This document shows, piece by piece, positions 42,701-51,571 of a DNA stretch of 64,000 nucleotides (position 1 is its first letter; each line of letters opens with the position of its first letter). Source of the DNA: Streptomyces longhuiensis (GTDB taxonomy: Bacteria; Actinomycetota; Actinomycetes; Streptomycetales; Streptomycetaceae). The stretch is from the NCBI RefSeq assembly GCF_020616555.1, contig NZ_CP085173.1:868001-932000 (forward strand), read 5' to 3'. A model generated the notes under the pieces. That model did not search any database. It worked only from the letters and a program-made list of their open reading frames with translations, and was not told the origin of the DNA. A program made the position numbers and the translations under genes.

Positions 42701-43584
42701 GCACGACTGAGACCCGGGCCCCGCTCGCGGCCCCGGCGAGCAAGGCGCGGCGGGACCCGGCGGCCAGGGCCCGTCGGACACTCGTCTACGTCCTGCTCAC
42801 CGCCGGACTGATCGTGACGGTCGCGCCGTTCCTGTGGATGGCACTCTCGTCGTTCAAGACGCAGCGGGAGCTGGGTGCGAGCCCGCCGGTGTGGTGGCCG
42901 TCCGAGTGGACCCTGGGCAACTTCCGGGAACTGCTCGACCGGATGGACGTGGGGCAGGCACTCTTCAACTCCCTGCTCGTGGCCGTGTTCGTGACCGTCT
43001 GCAATCTGCTGTTCTGCTCGATGCTCGGCTACGCCCTGGCGAAGCTGAACTTCGCCGGGAAGCGGCCGATCTTCGGCATCGTGCTCGGCGCGCTGATGGT
43101 GCCCGGCAACCTCATGCTGCTGCCCATGTTCGTGATGATGAGCGCGATGGGGCTGATCGACAGCTACGCCGCACTGATCCTGCCGTTCGCGGCCGGGGCC
43201 TTCGGCGTCTTCCTCATGCGGCAGTTCATCCAGGCCATCCCGGACGAGCTGCTCGAGGCGGCGCGGATGGACGGCGCCCGCGAGTGGTACATCTTCTGGC
43301 GGATCGTGCTGCCGCTGGTCAAGCCGGCACTGGCGACGCTGTCGATCTTCGTGTTCCTCGGTTCCTGGAACAACTTCCTGTGGCCGCTGGTCGCCACCAA
43401 CGACCCGGGCAAGTACACGCTCCCGGTCGCACTCGCCACGTTCGCCACGGACCCGACCCAGGCGGACGGTTCCAACGGCGTCCTGATGGCAGGGGCGTTC
43501 CTCGTGGTGCTGCCGGTGCTGCTCGTGTTCGTCCTGCTCCAGCGCTTCTTCACCCAGGGCATCGCGACCGCCGGGCTGAAGTAG
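42697..43584 (+). CDS. Sugar ABC importer permease, MalG-like
   Basis: The product is 295 residues. ATG 42697 overlaps the MalF-like stop as ATGA. Helix 1 is TLVYVLLTAGLIVTVAPFLW. The EAA loop is PDELLEAARMDGAREWYIFWRIVLPLVKPAL. The C-terminus ends RFFTQGIATAGLK, which is typical of MalG-type subunits. The gene is followed by a strong terminator. Confidence 0.92.
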   Translation: MSTTETRAPLAAPASKARRDPAARARRTLVYVLLTAGLIVTVAPFLWMALSSFKTQRELGASPPVWWPSEWTLGNFRELLDRMDVGQALFNSLLVAVFVTVCNLLFCSMLGYALAKLNFAGKRPIFGIVLGALMVPGNLMLLPMFVMMSAMGLIDSYAALILPFAAGAFGVFLMRQFIQAIPDELLEAARMDGAREWYIFWRIVLPLVKPALATLSIFVFLGSWNNFLWPLVATNDPGKYTLPVALATFATDPTQADGSNGVLMAGAFLVVLPVLLVFVLLQRFFTQGIATAGLK

Positions 43585-43597
43585 CCCTTCCCATCGG

Positions 43598-43633
43598 CCG
43601 GTTCCCGCCCCGTGCCACGGGGGCGGGGACCGG
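43598..43633 (+). terminator. Terminator after the importer operon
   Basis: CCGGTTCCCGCCCC pairs with GGGGGCGGGGACCGG around the loop GTGCCAC, leaving a new operator at 43653 to start the next unit. Confidence 0.7.
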
Positions 43634-43652
43634 TGGACCCGTACGCCAAGAA

Positions 43653-43666
43653 TGTATGCGCATCCA
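43653..43666. promoter_or_regulatory. LacI-type operator 3 (hydrolase operon promoter)
   Basis: TGTATGCGCATCCA, 19 bp before ATG 43685 and just after the preceding terminator, so the hydrolase genes downstream are a separate LacI-controlled unit. Confidence 0.55.
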
Positions 43667-43684
43667 TTCGAAAGGCGGACCACC

Positions 43685-44485
43685 ATGCCACCGAGGATCG
43701 CCACGCGGCACGCCCCCCACCGGACCTCGCACCCGGCACAGGACGTCACCCTGCCACCGCCCGCCGGACTGCGCGCCGAGGACGGCACCGGCCATGTGCT
43801 CCTGACCTGGGAGCCGGTGCCGGGCGCCGATGGTTACGTGGTGCACCGCTCACCGTTCGCAGAGGGCCCTTACACGCCCTTGCCCGGGGGGCCTCTCTCT
43901 CACCCTTCGTACGCCGACACCCGGGTGGAGCCCGGCCGGGGCTACTGGTACAAGGTCGCGGCCCGGGCCGACGGCGGCCCCGGCGCGCCGACCCCGACGC
44001 CCGTTCCCGGGTGCGCCAAGGCACGGGGTATCGCCCTCGCGACCGTGACCGTCATGGTCGACGCCACCGGTACCGCACCCCCGCTCGTCACCGGCGACGG
44101 CGCCCAGGCCCTGGTCCGCGCCGCTGCCAGGCACACGGACGACGGCGCGCACGTGCACGTCGTGGTGTGGAACGCCGCCGCCGACCGCACCGGTACGTCG
44201 TCGGGGTCGCCGGCACTCGACCGCACGGCCGTGGTGCGGGTGACCGGCCTCGCCCCGGACACCTCGTACGCAGCCTCACTGCACGGCTCGGACACCGTTG
44301 CCACCGACACCGAGAGGGCCTGCGGCGCACGCGGCGACGCCCTGCTCGCGACCCCCGGCACATGCAGCAGCCCACTTCCCCACGAGCCGCTCCCGCCGCT
44401 GACGACGACACCGGACGGCACCGCGTCCCTGTCCCTCGACGTCCCGTTGCCTGGCCTGCGTTCGCTCCGCCTGTCCCGTATCTGA
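43685..44485 (+). CDS. GH39-like protein lacking its catalytic barrel
   Basis: The product is 266 residues from ATG 43685. Residues about 25-110 form the N-terminal FN3-like domain of actinomycete GH39 glycosidases (ending ATVTVMVDATG). Residues from about 135 to the end match the C-terminal beta-sandwich of the same enzymes: GDGAQALVRAAARH, HVVVWNAAADRTGTSSG, ALDRTAVVRVTGLAP. The roughly 350-450 residue TIM barrel with the two catalytic glutamates that normally lies between is absent, yet the frame is intact. It is thus either a decayed enzyme or a retained carbohydrate-binding scaffold. No signal peptide is seen. The family comparison is from memory. Confidence 0.7.
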   Translation: MPPRIATRHAPHRTSHPAQDVTLPPPAGLRAEDGTGHVLLTWEPVPGADGYVVHRSPFAEGPYTPLPGGPLSHPSYADTRVEPGRGYWYKVAARADGGPGAPTPTPVPGCAKARGIALATVTVMVDATGTAPPLVTGDGAQALVRAAARHTDDGAHVHVVVWNAAADRTGTSSGSPALDRTAVVRVTGLAPDTSYAASLHGSDTVATDTERACGARGDALLATPGTCSSPLPHEPLPPLTTTPDGTASLSLDVPLPGLRSLRLSRI

Positions 44486-44515
44486 CCACCCCCCACCTCA
44501 AGGGAAAGAAACCGG

Positions 44516-45904
44516 ATGAAACGCCGCACCTTCCTCACCACCGCCGCGGGCGCCTCCACCGCCCTCGCTCTCGGCACCGCCACGACGGCCACCGGCGCCG
44601 ACACGGACGCCCTGCTGCGCCGCTGGTTCCGCGACACGTACCGCTCCATCGAAGCCCTGACCACGGACTTCGGGCTGGCCGCGGACACCATGGACGTCAC
44701 CGCGAGCAGACTCACACCGTCCGTCAACACCTCGCCGACCAACATCGGTTGCGGGCTGTGGGCGACGGTCGCGGCCGGCGGACTCGGGGTCATCGACGCC
44801 ACGACGATGCACCGCCGCCTCGCCCGCACCGTCACCGCCGTCGAGCGGCTGGAGCGCGCCCACGGCTTCTGGTTCAACTGGTACGACGCCTACACCGGCG
44901 AGACCCTCACGACCTGGCCGGGAAGCGGCGACCCGGTCGATCCGTTCCTGTCGTCCGTCGACAACGCCTGGCTGGTCACGGGCCTGAGAATCGCAGCCGA
45001 CGCCGACGCGGAACTGCGCCCCCGCGTGGCGCGACTGCTCGCGGACGCCGACTGGTCGTTCTACTACACGCCGTACGACGCCGCGGACCCGGCGGCGGGC
45101 CCCGGCCAACTGCACGGCGGTTACTCCACGGCCACCGACTCCTTCACCTCGCACTGGTACGGAGCGCTCAACACCGAGCCGCGCATGGCCAGTTACCTCG
45201 GTATCACCGACGGCTCGCTGCCCGGCGAGCACTACTGGCACACCTTCCGCACCCTGGAGCCGGGCGCCGAGCAGGACCAGCAGCCCGAGGGCGAGTGGGT
45301 CACGGTCGACGGTGTGCGGCTGTGGCGCGGGCACTACACATACCGAGGCCGCAAGATCGTCCCCTCCTGGGGCGGGTCGATGTTCGAGGCGCTGATGGTG
45401 CCTCTGTTCGTTCCCGAGGCGGCGTGGTCGCCCGGCGCCTGGGGGCTCAACCACCAGCGCTACGTACGCAGTCAGATCGAGCACGGCATGGTCGAGGCGG
45501 CGTACGGTTACTGGGGCTTCTCCCCTGCCGACGTCCCGGCGGGCGGCTATGCCACATACGGCGTGGACGCCCTCGGCATGGCGGTCGACGGCTACACGTC
45601 CGGGGGCGTGGTCACTCCGCACGCGTCCTTCCTCGCGATGCCGTTCGCACGCGACGAGGCGGTCACCAACCTGCGGCGCATCGCCCAGGACTTCGGGGCG
45701 TACGAGGACGGCCTGGGCTTCCGTGACTCGGTCGACGTGAACACGGGCCGGGTCAGCGACCACGTGCTCGCGCTGGACCAGGGCATGATCGCGGCGGCAC
45801 TCGCCCAAGTGCTCAAGCCGGGGCTGCTGCAGCGCCCGTTCCGCAGCGGAGGGTTCGCGCGGCGCGTGCGGCCGCTGCTGGCGAAGGAGAACTTCGCGAT
45901 ATGA
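44516..45904 (+). CDS. Secreted PF10091-type glucoamylase/endo-beta-1,2-glucanase-like protein
   Basis: The product is 462 residues. A Tat signal (KRRTFLTTAAGASTALALG) shows export in folded form. The (alpha/alpha)6 barrel is marked by GFWFNWYDAYTGE, SSVDNAWLVTGLRI, GHYTYRGRKIVPSWGGSMFEAL, AAYGYWGFSPA, YGVDALGMAVDGY, VVTPHASFLAMPF and LDQGMIAAAL. The family (Pfam Glycoamylase) includes GH144 endo-beta-1,2-glucanases. Catalytic acids are probably in FNWYDA / SVDNAW and EAAYGYWG. The exact linkage is not certain. It overlaps the sulfatase gene as ATGA. Confidence 0.82.
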   Translation: MKRRTFLTTAAGASTALALGTATTATGADTDALLRRWFRDTYRSIEALTTDFGLAADTMDVTASRLTPSVNTSPTNIGCGLWATVAAGGLGVIDATTMHRRLARTVTAVERLERAHGFWFNWYDAYTGETLTTWPGSGDPVDPFLSSVDNAWLVTGLRIAADADAELRPRVARLLADADWSFYYTPYDAADPAAGPGQLHGGYSTATDSFTSHWYGALNTEPRMASYLGITDGSLPGEHYWHTFRTLEPGAEQDQQPEGEWVTVDGVRLWRGHYTYRGRKIVPSWGGSMFEALMVPLFVPEAAWSPGAWGLNHQRYVRSQIEHGMVEAAYGYWGFSPADVPAGGYATYGVDALGMAVDGYTSGGVVTPHASFLAMPFARDEAVTNLRRIAQDFGAYEDGLGFRDSVDVNTGRVSDHVLALDQGMIAAALAQVLKPGLLQRPFRSGGFARRVRPLLAKENFAI

Positions 45905-47358
45905 CGGACATTGGACACGGACAGGGCCGCCGCCCCGTCCGGCGCCCCAACATCATCCTGATCATGACCGACGACCATGCCGTGCCGGCCATCGGCGCGT
46001 ACGGCAGTGTCATCAACCGGACCCCGGCGGTGGACCGGCTCGCGGCCGAAGGCATGCGGTTCGACAGCGCCTTTTGTACGAACTCGATCTGCTCGCCCGC
46101 CCGTGCGACGCTCCTCACCGGCGCGTACAGCCATGTGCACGGCATGACGACGCTGGAGCAGTCCGGGCAGAAGTTCGACGCACGTCAGCCGTCGTTCCCC
46201 GAGATGTTGCAGGCGGCGGGCTACCAGACGGCGATCGTCGGCAAGTGGCATCTGGGGCACGGTGGCGTCAGCGACCCGTGCGGCTTCGACCACTGGGAGA
46301 TCCTGCCGGAGCACGGCCAGTACCACGACCCCACCTTCCTGACCGCCGACGGTGAGCATGAGTACAGCGGCTACGTCACCGACATCATCACCGACCTGGC
46401 CCTGAACTGGCTGGACCGGCGGGATCCGGAGCGGCCGTTCGCGCTGCTGATCCAGCACAAGGCGCCGCACCGCGCCTTCGAGCCGGCCGAGCGTCATCGT
46501 CATCTGTACGAGCACGAGGAGATTCCGGCTCCGGCCACGCTTCACGACGACTACGCGAACCGGGCGGGCGCGGCGGCCGAGGCGCGGATGCGGATGTCGG
46601 ATCTGCTGCCGTCGGACCTCAAGGTGCCGGTGCCCGAGGGGCTTTCGGAGCGGGAGGAGCGGGAGTGGCGCTATCAGCGCTACATCAAGGAGTACCTGCG
46701 GGTGATCGCGGGGCTCGACGAGAACGTGGGCCGTGTCCTGCACTATCTCGATGTCGGCGGGCTGACCGACGACACCGTGGTCGCGTACACCTCCGACCAC
46801 GGTTTCTATCTGGGTGAACACGGCTGGTTCGACAAGCGGTTCATGTATGAGCCGTCGCTGCGGATCCCGTTGGTCGTACGCTGGCCGGGGGTGGTGGAGG
46901 CGGGGTCGTCGTGCGACGAGCTGGTGGCGAACGTCGACTATGCGCAGACGATCCTCGACCTGGCCGACGTGCCGGCGCACGAGCGGATGCAGGGCAGGAG
47001 TCTGCGGCCGCTGCTGCGGGGTGAGCGGCCGGACGACTGGCGTGACGCGGTCTACTACCGCTACTTCGAGCATCTGGACGTGTGCCACGGCGTGCAGGCC
47101 AACTACGGGATCCGTACCCGGACGCACAAGCTGATCCATTACCCGGGCCACGGTTCGGGGCAGGTGGGGGCGTCGCCGCAGATCCGCGCGCCTCAGTGGG
47201 AGCTGTTCGATCTGGAACGGGATCCCGACGAGTTGCACAACCGGTACGACGACCCCGAGTACGCGCAGGTCGTCGAGGACCTCACAGCGCGGCTCACCGC
47301 GCTGCAACTGCACTACCTGGACACACCGGAGCACGTGAGCACCGAGGAGCCGCGATGA
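45901..47358 (+). CDS. Sulfatase (formylglycine type)
   Basis: The product is 485 residues with no signal peptide. The sulfatase signature is CSPARATLLTG, with Cys64 (C-S-P-A-R) converted to formylglycine; the canonical Ser/Ala variation keeps the C-x-P-x-R rule. Metal ligands are Asp24-Asp25 (IMTDDHA) and the late TSDHGFYLGEHGWFDKR. KWHLGHGG is the second signature. It would remove sulfate esters from a sugar. A sulfatase inside a glucan/galactan locus of a soil bacterium is unusual and suggests a sulfated glycan. It is coupled (ATGA) to both neighbours. Confidence 0.9.
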   Translation: MTDIGHGQGRRPVRRPNIILIMTDDHAVPAIGAYGSVINRTPAVDRLAAEGMRFDSAFCTNSICSPARATLLTGAYSHVHGMTTLEQSGQKFDARQPSFPEMLQAAGYQTAIVGKWHLGHGGVSDPCGFDHWEILPEHGQYHDPTFLTADGEHEYSGYVTDIITDLALNWLDRRDPERPFALLIQHKAPHRAFEPAERHRHLYEHEEIPAPATLHDDYANRAGAAAEARMRMSDLLPSDLKVPVPEGLSEREEREWRYQRYIKEYLRVIAGLDENVGRVLHYLDVGGLTDDTVVAYTSDHGFYLGEHGWFDKRFMYEPSLRIPLVVRWPGVVEAGSSCDELVANVDYAQTILDLADVPAHERMQGRSLRPLLRGERPDDWRDAVYYRYFEHLDVCHGVQANYGIRTRTHKLIHYPGHGSGQVGASPQIRAPQWELFDLERDPDELHNRYDDPEYAQVVEDLTARLTALQLHYLDTPEHVSTEEPR

Positions 47359-49910
47359 CTCAGCAGTCCGAGCCGGTCACCACCACCGCCTCCGCTCCGC
47401 GGCGCAGAACCGTCCTGGGCGGCCTGGGCGCGGGGGTGGCCCTGGCGGCGGTCTCCGGGTCGCTGAACTCCGCGGCGGCGACCGGTGAGACGTCGTCGTC
47501 GAGCGACGACTCCCCCGCCTCCGTCACCTGTCGCGACAAACAGATCCTCATCGACGGTGAACCGGCCGTGGTCCTCGCCGGTGAGATCCACTACTTCCGC
47601 CTCAAGCGCGCCGACTGGCAGTCGCGGCTCGACAGGGCGAAGGAAGCCGGGCTCAACGCCATCGCCACGTACATCCCGTGGATGTGGCACGAGACGGCGG
47701 ACGGCTCGATCGACGTCACCGGCCGGACGAGGCCCGAGCGGGACCTGGGCGCGTTTCTCGATCTGTGCCGGGACAACGGTTTCCATGTCATCGCCAGGCC
47801 AGGACCGTTCACCATGGCCGAGCTCAAGGGCGAGGGCGTCCCGCAGCGGGTGCGCACGGACCATCCGGAGGTCGTGCCGACGGGCTGGAACGGCGACAAG
47901 GCCACCACGGCCGCCGTCGACTACCTGGCCCCCGCGTACCTCGAGGAGGCCAGGCGCTGGTACGACGCGGTGATGCCGGTCATCGCCGAGCGTCTGCACC
48001 GCAGGGGCAGGCCCGGCGTGATCGCCTGCCAGCTCGACAACGAGATCGGCATGCTGCCCTGGGTGAGCAACGGGCCCATCCTGACCGATCGTTGTCTGCG
48101 GGACTTCAACGCCTGGCTGGACACGACGTACGGGAAGGGTCTGGCCGAGCGCTATCCGTTCGCGGGTGGCAGCGCCGGTGAACGCGACGCCGCGATCCGG
48201 GCCCCGAAAGACGGCTACGCATCCGCCCTCATGCACGACCTGGGGACGTACATGCGCGGCGTCATCGCCGACTACGCGGCACGGCTGCGCGCGTACGCGG
48301 AGGCGGGCGGGGTCCGCGGCATCCCGTTCCTGATCAACATCCATGGCACGGGCGGCGGGAGCGCGGAGAACTTCCCGATCGGTGTCAGCCAGTTGATGGA
48401 GTCCTACGCGGGCAAGCCCGGGATGATCTCCGGCGCGGACTTCTACCTCGGCGATCTGACCCTCGGCAACGTGACGGACCTGTATCTGGTCAATGCCTTC
48501 ATGGACGCGGTCAATGATGGTGATCAGCCGTTGACGGCCCTGGAGTTCGATGCCGGGCACGCCGACTACGGGGACGACCTGAGCAATGAGACAGGGCGTG
48601 GGGCGGTCGGGCTCAAGACGCGGCTCTGTGTCGCCCAGGGCGCGAAGATGATCAACTACTACCTGTTCGCGGGGGGCTTCAACCCGAAGCTCGACAAGCC
48701 GGTCGGCGACGGCAACGACCGCATCGGCATCACCGGCGAACGTCATGGCTTCGCCGCGCCCGTCGACCCCGAGGGCAGGCGCGGCGTGAGCTTCGCCCCC
48801 ACCAAGGAGACGGCGCAGGCCGTCCGCGGGCTTGCCGCGGCGCTGGCGCCGATGAGGGCGGAGTACGACGACGTGGTGCTCGGCTTCGTGCCCGACCACT
48901 ACCTCACCGAGTACCGGCCGCCGGACAGCGACGCCGTGCAGGCCGTGGTCGACGACGTGACGGGCACTCGCGGCTTCGGCCCGCGTGGCGCACTCTCGCG
49001 GGCCATGCTGCTCGGCGGCTTCCGGTACCGGAGCGTCGATCTGCAGGCCGGGGACCTGGATCCGGCGAAGCAGCCGGTTCTCGCGCTGGCCACGGGGCAG
49101 TACCTGGCACGCGTGGTGCAGGAGCGACTTGTGCGGTACCTGCGGGCGGGCGGACGGCTGCTGTTGTCGGGTCAGGTGCCGGGCAAGGACATGACGGGCG
49201 CGTCCTGCACGGTGCTGCGGGACGCGCTGGGCCTGACGCCGGGCAAGACCCTCACGGACGCGAACCAGTTCTGGCTGTCCGCGACCGCGCACGGGTGGGC
49301 GGCGCCGCGGGCCGAGATCCGGGTCCCCAAGGCCCAGTTGTGCTCGGCGAGCCGGGGCGAGACGGTGCTGCGCGAGGTGTCCACGGGCGACGGCTGCGGC
49401 TTCGACATTCCTGTGGGCAAGGGGCGGGCGGTCGTGATCACTACGGCGTACCGCTGCGACCTCGACTTCTGGCTCAGTGCGTTCAAGGTCCTGGGCGCGG
49501 CGCCGGCGATCACCCACAGCTCGACCGACGCGGGCGTGTTCATGCTCACCACGAAGGACGAGCACGGCGGCCGTCTGCTGCACGCCTTCAACGTCACTTC
49601 CGGCTACGCCGAGTCGTGCACGGTCGCCGAGAGGGGCAAGGCGCTGTTCGGCGGTGAGCGGCTGTACCTGGCGGGGGCGAGCGCGGCGATGCTGCCGCTC
49701 GGCCTGGCGGCGGGCGGTCTGCACATCGCGTACGCGACCGCCGAGATCACCGGCATCGCCGACGGCAGGGTCACCTTCCGCTCTCTCGGCGACGAGGCGG
49801 TCGTGGCTGTCGATGGCCGGGCGCGGTGCGAGGGCGCCAAGTCCTCGTACGAGGGTGGGCGCACGATCCTGCGGGTACGACGTCGGGAGTTCACGGTCCG
49901 CGAGGGCTGA
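47355..49910 (+). CDS. Secreted GH35 beta-galactosidase-like enzyme
   Basis: The product is 851 residues from ATG 47355, overlapping the sulfatase stop. A Tat-type signal (PRRRTVLGGLGAGVALAAV) is followed by a Ser-rich linker. The barrel starts KQILIDGEPAVVLAGEIHYF, the GH35 hallmark. Glu230 in CQLDNEIGML is the likely acid/base and Glu397 in TALEFDAG the nucleophile. The C-terminus carries several beta domains (to about 851). The protein is longer and more divergent than typical lactases. Some GH35 members act on beta-1,2 rather than lactose links. Confidence 0.87.
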   Translation: MTQQSEPVTTTASAPRRRTVLGGLGAGVALAAVSGSLNSAAATGETSSSSDDSPASVTCRDKQILIDGEPAVVLAGEIHYFRLKRADWQSRLDRAKEAGLNAIATYIPWMWHETADGSIDVTGRTRPERDLGAFLDLCRDNGFHVIARPGPFTMAELKGEGVPQRVRTDHPEVVPTGWNGDKATTAAVDYLAPAYLEEARRWYDAVMPVIAERLHRRGRPGVIACQLDNEIGMLPWVSNGPILTDRCLRDFNAWLDTTYGKGLAERYPFAGGSAGERDAAIRAPKDGYASALMHDLGTYMRGVIADYAARLRAYAEAGGVRGIPFLINIHGTGGGSAENFPIGVSQLMESYAGKPGMISGADFYLGDLTLGNVTDLYLVNAFMDAVNDGDQPLTALEFDAGHADYGDDLSNETGRGAVGLKTRLCVAQGAKMINYYLFAGGFNPKLDKPVGDGNDRIGITGERHGFAAPVDPEGRRGVSFAPTKETAQAVRGLAAALAPMRAEYDDVVLGFVPDHYLTEYRPPDSDAVQAVVDDVTGTRGFGPRGALSRAMLLGGFRYRSVDLQAGDLDPAKQPVLALATGQYLARVVQERLVRYLRAGGRLLLSGQVPGKDMTGASCTVLRDALGLTPGKTLTDANQFWLSATAHGWAAPRAEIRVPKAQLCSASRGETVLREVSTGDGCGFDIPVGKGRAVVITTAYRCDLDFWLSAFKVLGAAPAITHSSTDAGVFMLTTKDEHGGRLLHAFNVTSGYAESCTVAERGKALFGGERLYLAGASAAMLPLGLAAGGLHIAYATAEITGIADGRVTFRSLGDEAVVAVDGRARCEGAKSSYEGGRTILRVRRREFTVREG

Positions 49911-49926
49911 CGCCGTCGACGCACGA

Positions 49927-49956
49927 GGGCCGCACCGCCGGACGGCGGTGCGGCCC
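49927..49956. terminator. Bidirectional terminator
   Basis: GGGCCGCACCGCC and its exact complement form a 13-bp stem with a GGAC loop between the convergent GH35 and GH13 genes. Confidence 0.8.
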
Positions 49957-49987
49957 CTGTGGTGTGGGTCACCGGTCGAAGGTCGGG

Positions 49988-51571
49988 CTACAGCTCGAAG
50001 ATGCCGTAGCCGAAGCCGTCGGCGCTGATCCTGCCCCCGCTCACCGTGACCCCGGAGGTCACCACCGGGGTGGCGGTGTCCTTCGGTGCGGCCGTGTCCG
50101 CGTGTTCGCCGCGCGGGTTGACGACGACGAGGTAGCGGCCGCCGCGGACGTAGGCCAGTGGGTAGCCGTCGTGCAGGACCTCGGTGCTGCCCGCGGGGCC
50201 GAGGTCCGGGGTGGCGCTGCGCAGTGCGATGAGGCGGCGGACCAGGTTCAGCAGGGAGTCGGGGTCGGCCTGCTGGGCGGCGACCGTGGGCCGGTTCGCG
50301 TCGGGGTCGACGGGCAGGTAGAGCCGGTCGGCCGGGGCGGTGGAGAAGCCCGCGTTGGGCGTGTCGTCCCATTGCATGGGGGTGCGTGAGCCGGCCCGGT
50401 TGTAGCGGGGGCCGAGGCGGCTGCCCTCGTGGTCGGGCAGGCCGGGGACGTAGCGCATGCCGATCTCGTCGCCGTAGTAGATCGCGGGCAGCGTGGGCCA
50501 GGTGAGCTGGAACGCGAAGGCGGCGGGCAGCTGCTCGGCGGTGCGCGGACCGCAGGCCAGGCGGGAGAAGTCGTGGTTGGCGGTGGGCAGGGCGATGAAA
50601 CCGGCGTCGCCGATGGCGTCGCGGGCCGCGCTCCAGCCATCGAGGAAGGTCCGCGCGGAGCCTTCGCCCGACGCGTCGAAGTACGGGGTCTGCGGCGTCC
50701 AGGGCTCGCTGACCGTGCCGGCGAAGTTGTTCCACAGGGAGCGCAGGTACAGGCCGTCGTTCTGGGAGCCGAACTGGAGGAAGAAGTCGGCGTGGAAGCC
50801 GGCCGGGACGGAGACCGCCGGGTCGCCCCACTCGGACAGGAGTGCCGCGTGCGGGTGGCTGTCGTCGAGCCAGCCGCGCAGCTCGCGCCAGAGTTTGGCG
50901 GTTTCGACGTGGCCCGGGTCGTCCTTGACCAGGGATGCGGCCATGTCGACACGGAAGCCGGAGAGGCCGAGGGAGAGCCAGTGGTCCATGATGTCGCGCA
51001 GGGCGCGGCGGTTGGCTCGGGGTCCTTCGGCGTCGACGGGCAGGCGCCAGGGCTCGTCCGCGTTTGTGCGGGCGTGGCCGAAGTTGAGGGCGGGCTGCGA
51101 CTCGAAGAAGTTGGGCTGGTAGAAGCCGGGGCGGGTGCCGGGCGAGGCGACGAAGCCGGGGGGCGCCGTTTCGGTGTCGGCCCAGATGTAGCGCTGGTCG
51201 GCGGGGTCGTCCGCCGATGCCTTGAACCAGGCGTGTTCGTCGGAGGTGTGGCCCGCGACCAGGTCGAGCAGCACGCGGATGCCGCGGCTCCGGGCGGCGT
51301 CGACGAGGTTGGCCAAGTCGTCGTTGGTGCCGTAGCGCGGGGCGACGGTGAGGTAGTCACTGACGTCGTAGCCCGCGTCGCGGAACGGCGAGGCGAAGCA
51401 CGGGTTGAACCAGACGGTGTTCACGCCGAGCCAGGCCAGGTGGTCCAGCTTGGCCTCGGCACCGGCGAAGTCGCCGATGCCGTCGCCGTCGGAGTCGGCG
51501 AAGGACTGCGGGTAGATCTGGTAGAGGACGGCGTCGGCGAGCCATTCGGTGGCGGGGCGGCGAGGGGTCAT
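49988..51571 (-). CDS. GH13-family alpha-glucosidase/trehalose-synthase-like enzyme
   Basis: The product is 527 residues from ATG 51571, overlapping the previous gene as ATGA. GH13 regions: VLLDLVAGHTSDEH (His), GLSGFRVDMAASL with the catalytic Asp, HAALLSEWGDPA with the acid/base Glu, and PTANHDFSR with the transition-state Asp. The N-terminus (WLADAVLYQIYPQSFADSDGDGIGDFAG) is of the oligo-1,6-glucosidase/trehalulose-type subfamily. No signal peptide is present, so it acts on imported oligosaccharide. It lies with the EEP hydrolase under operator 4. Confidence 0.9.
   Translation of the reverse strand: MTPRRPATEWLADAVLYQIYPQSFADSDGDGIGDFAGAEAKLDHLAWLGVNTVWFNPCFASPFRDAGYDVSDYLTVAPRYGTNDDLANLVDAARSRGIRVLLDLVAGHTSDEHAWFKASADDPADQRYIWADTETAPPGFVASPGTRPGFYQPNFFESQPALNFGHARTNADEPWRLPVDAEGPRANRRALRDIMDHWLSLGLSGFRVDMAASLVKDDPGHVETAKLWRELRGWLDDSHPHAALLSEWGDPAVSVPAGFHADFFLQFGSQNDGLYLRSLWNNFAGTVSEPWTPQTPYFDASGEGSARTFLDGWSAARDAIGDAGFIALPTANHDFSRLACGPRTAEQLPAAFAFQLTWPTLPAIYYGDEIGMRYVPGLPDHEGSRLGPRYNRAGSRTPMQWDDTPNAGFSTAPADRLYLPVDPDANRPTVAAQQADPDSLLNLVRRLIALRSATPDLGPAGSTEVLHDGYPLAYVRGGRYLVVVNPRGEHADTAAPKDTATPVVTSGVTVSGGRISADGFGYGIFEL

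Noticed and set aside
47313..50831. A 1,172-codon minus-strand frame across GH35 and GH13
   Set aside because: It overlaps two strongly supported genes and a terminator, and its sequence resembles no family.
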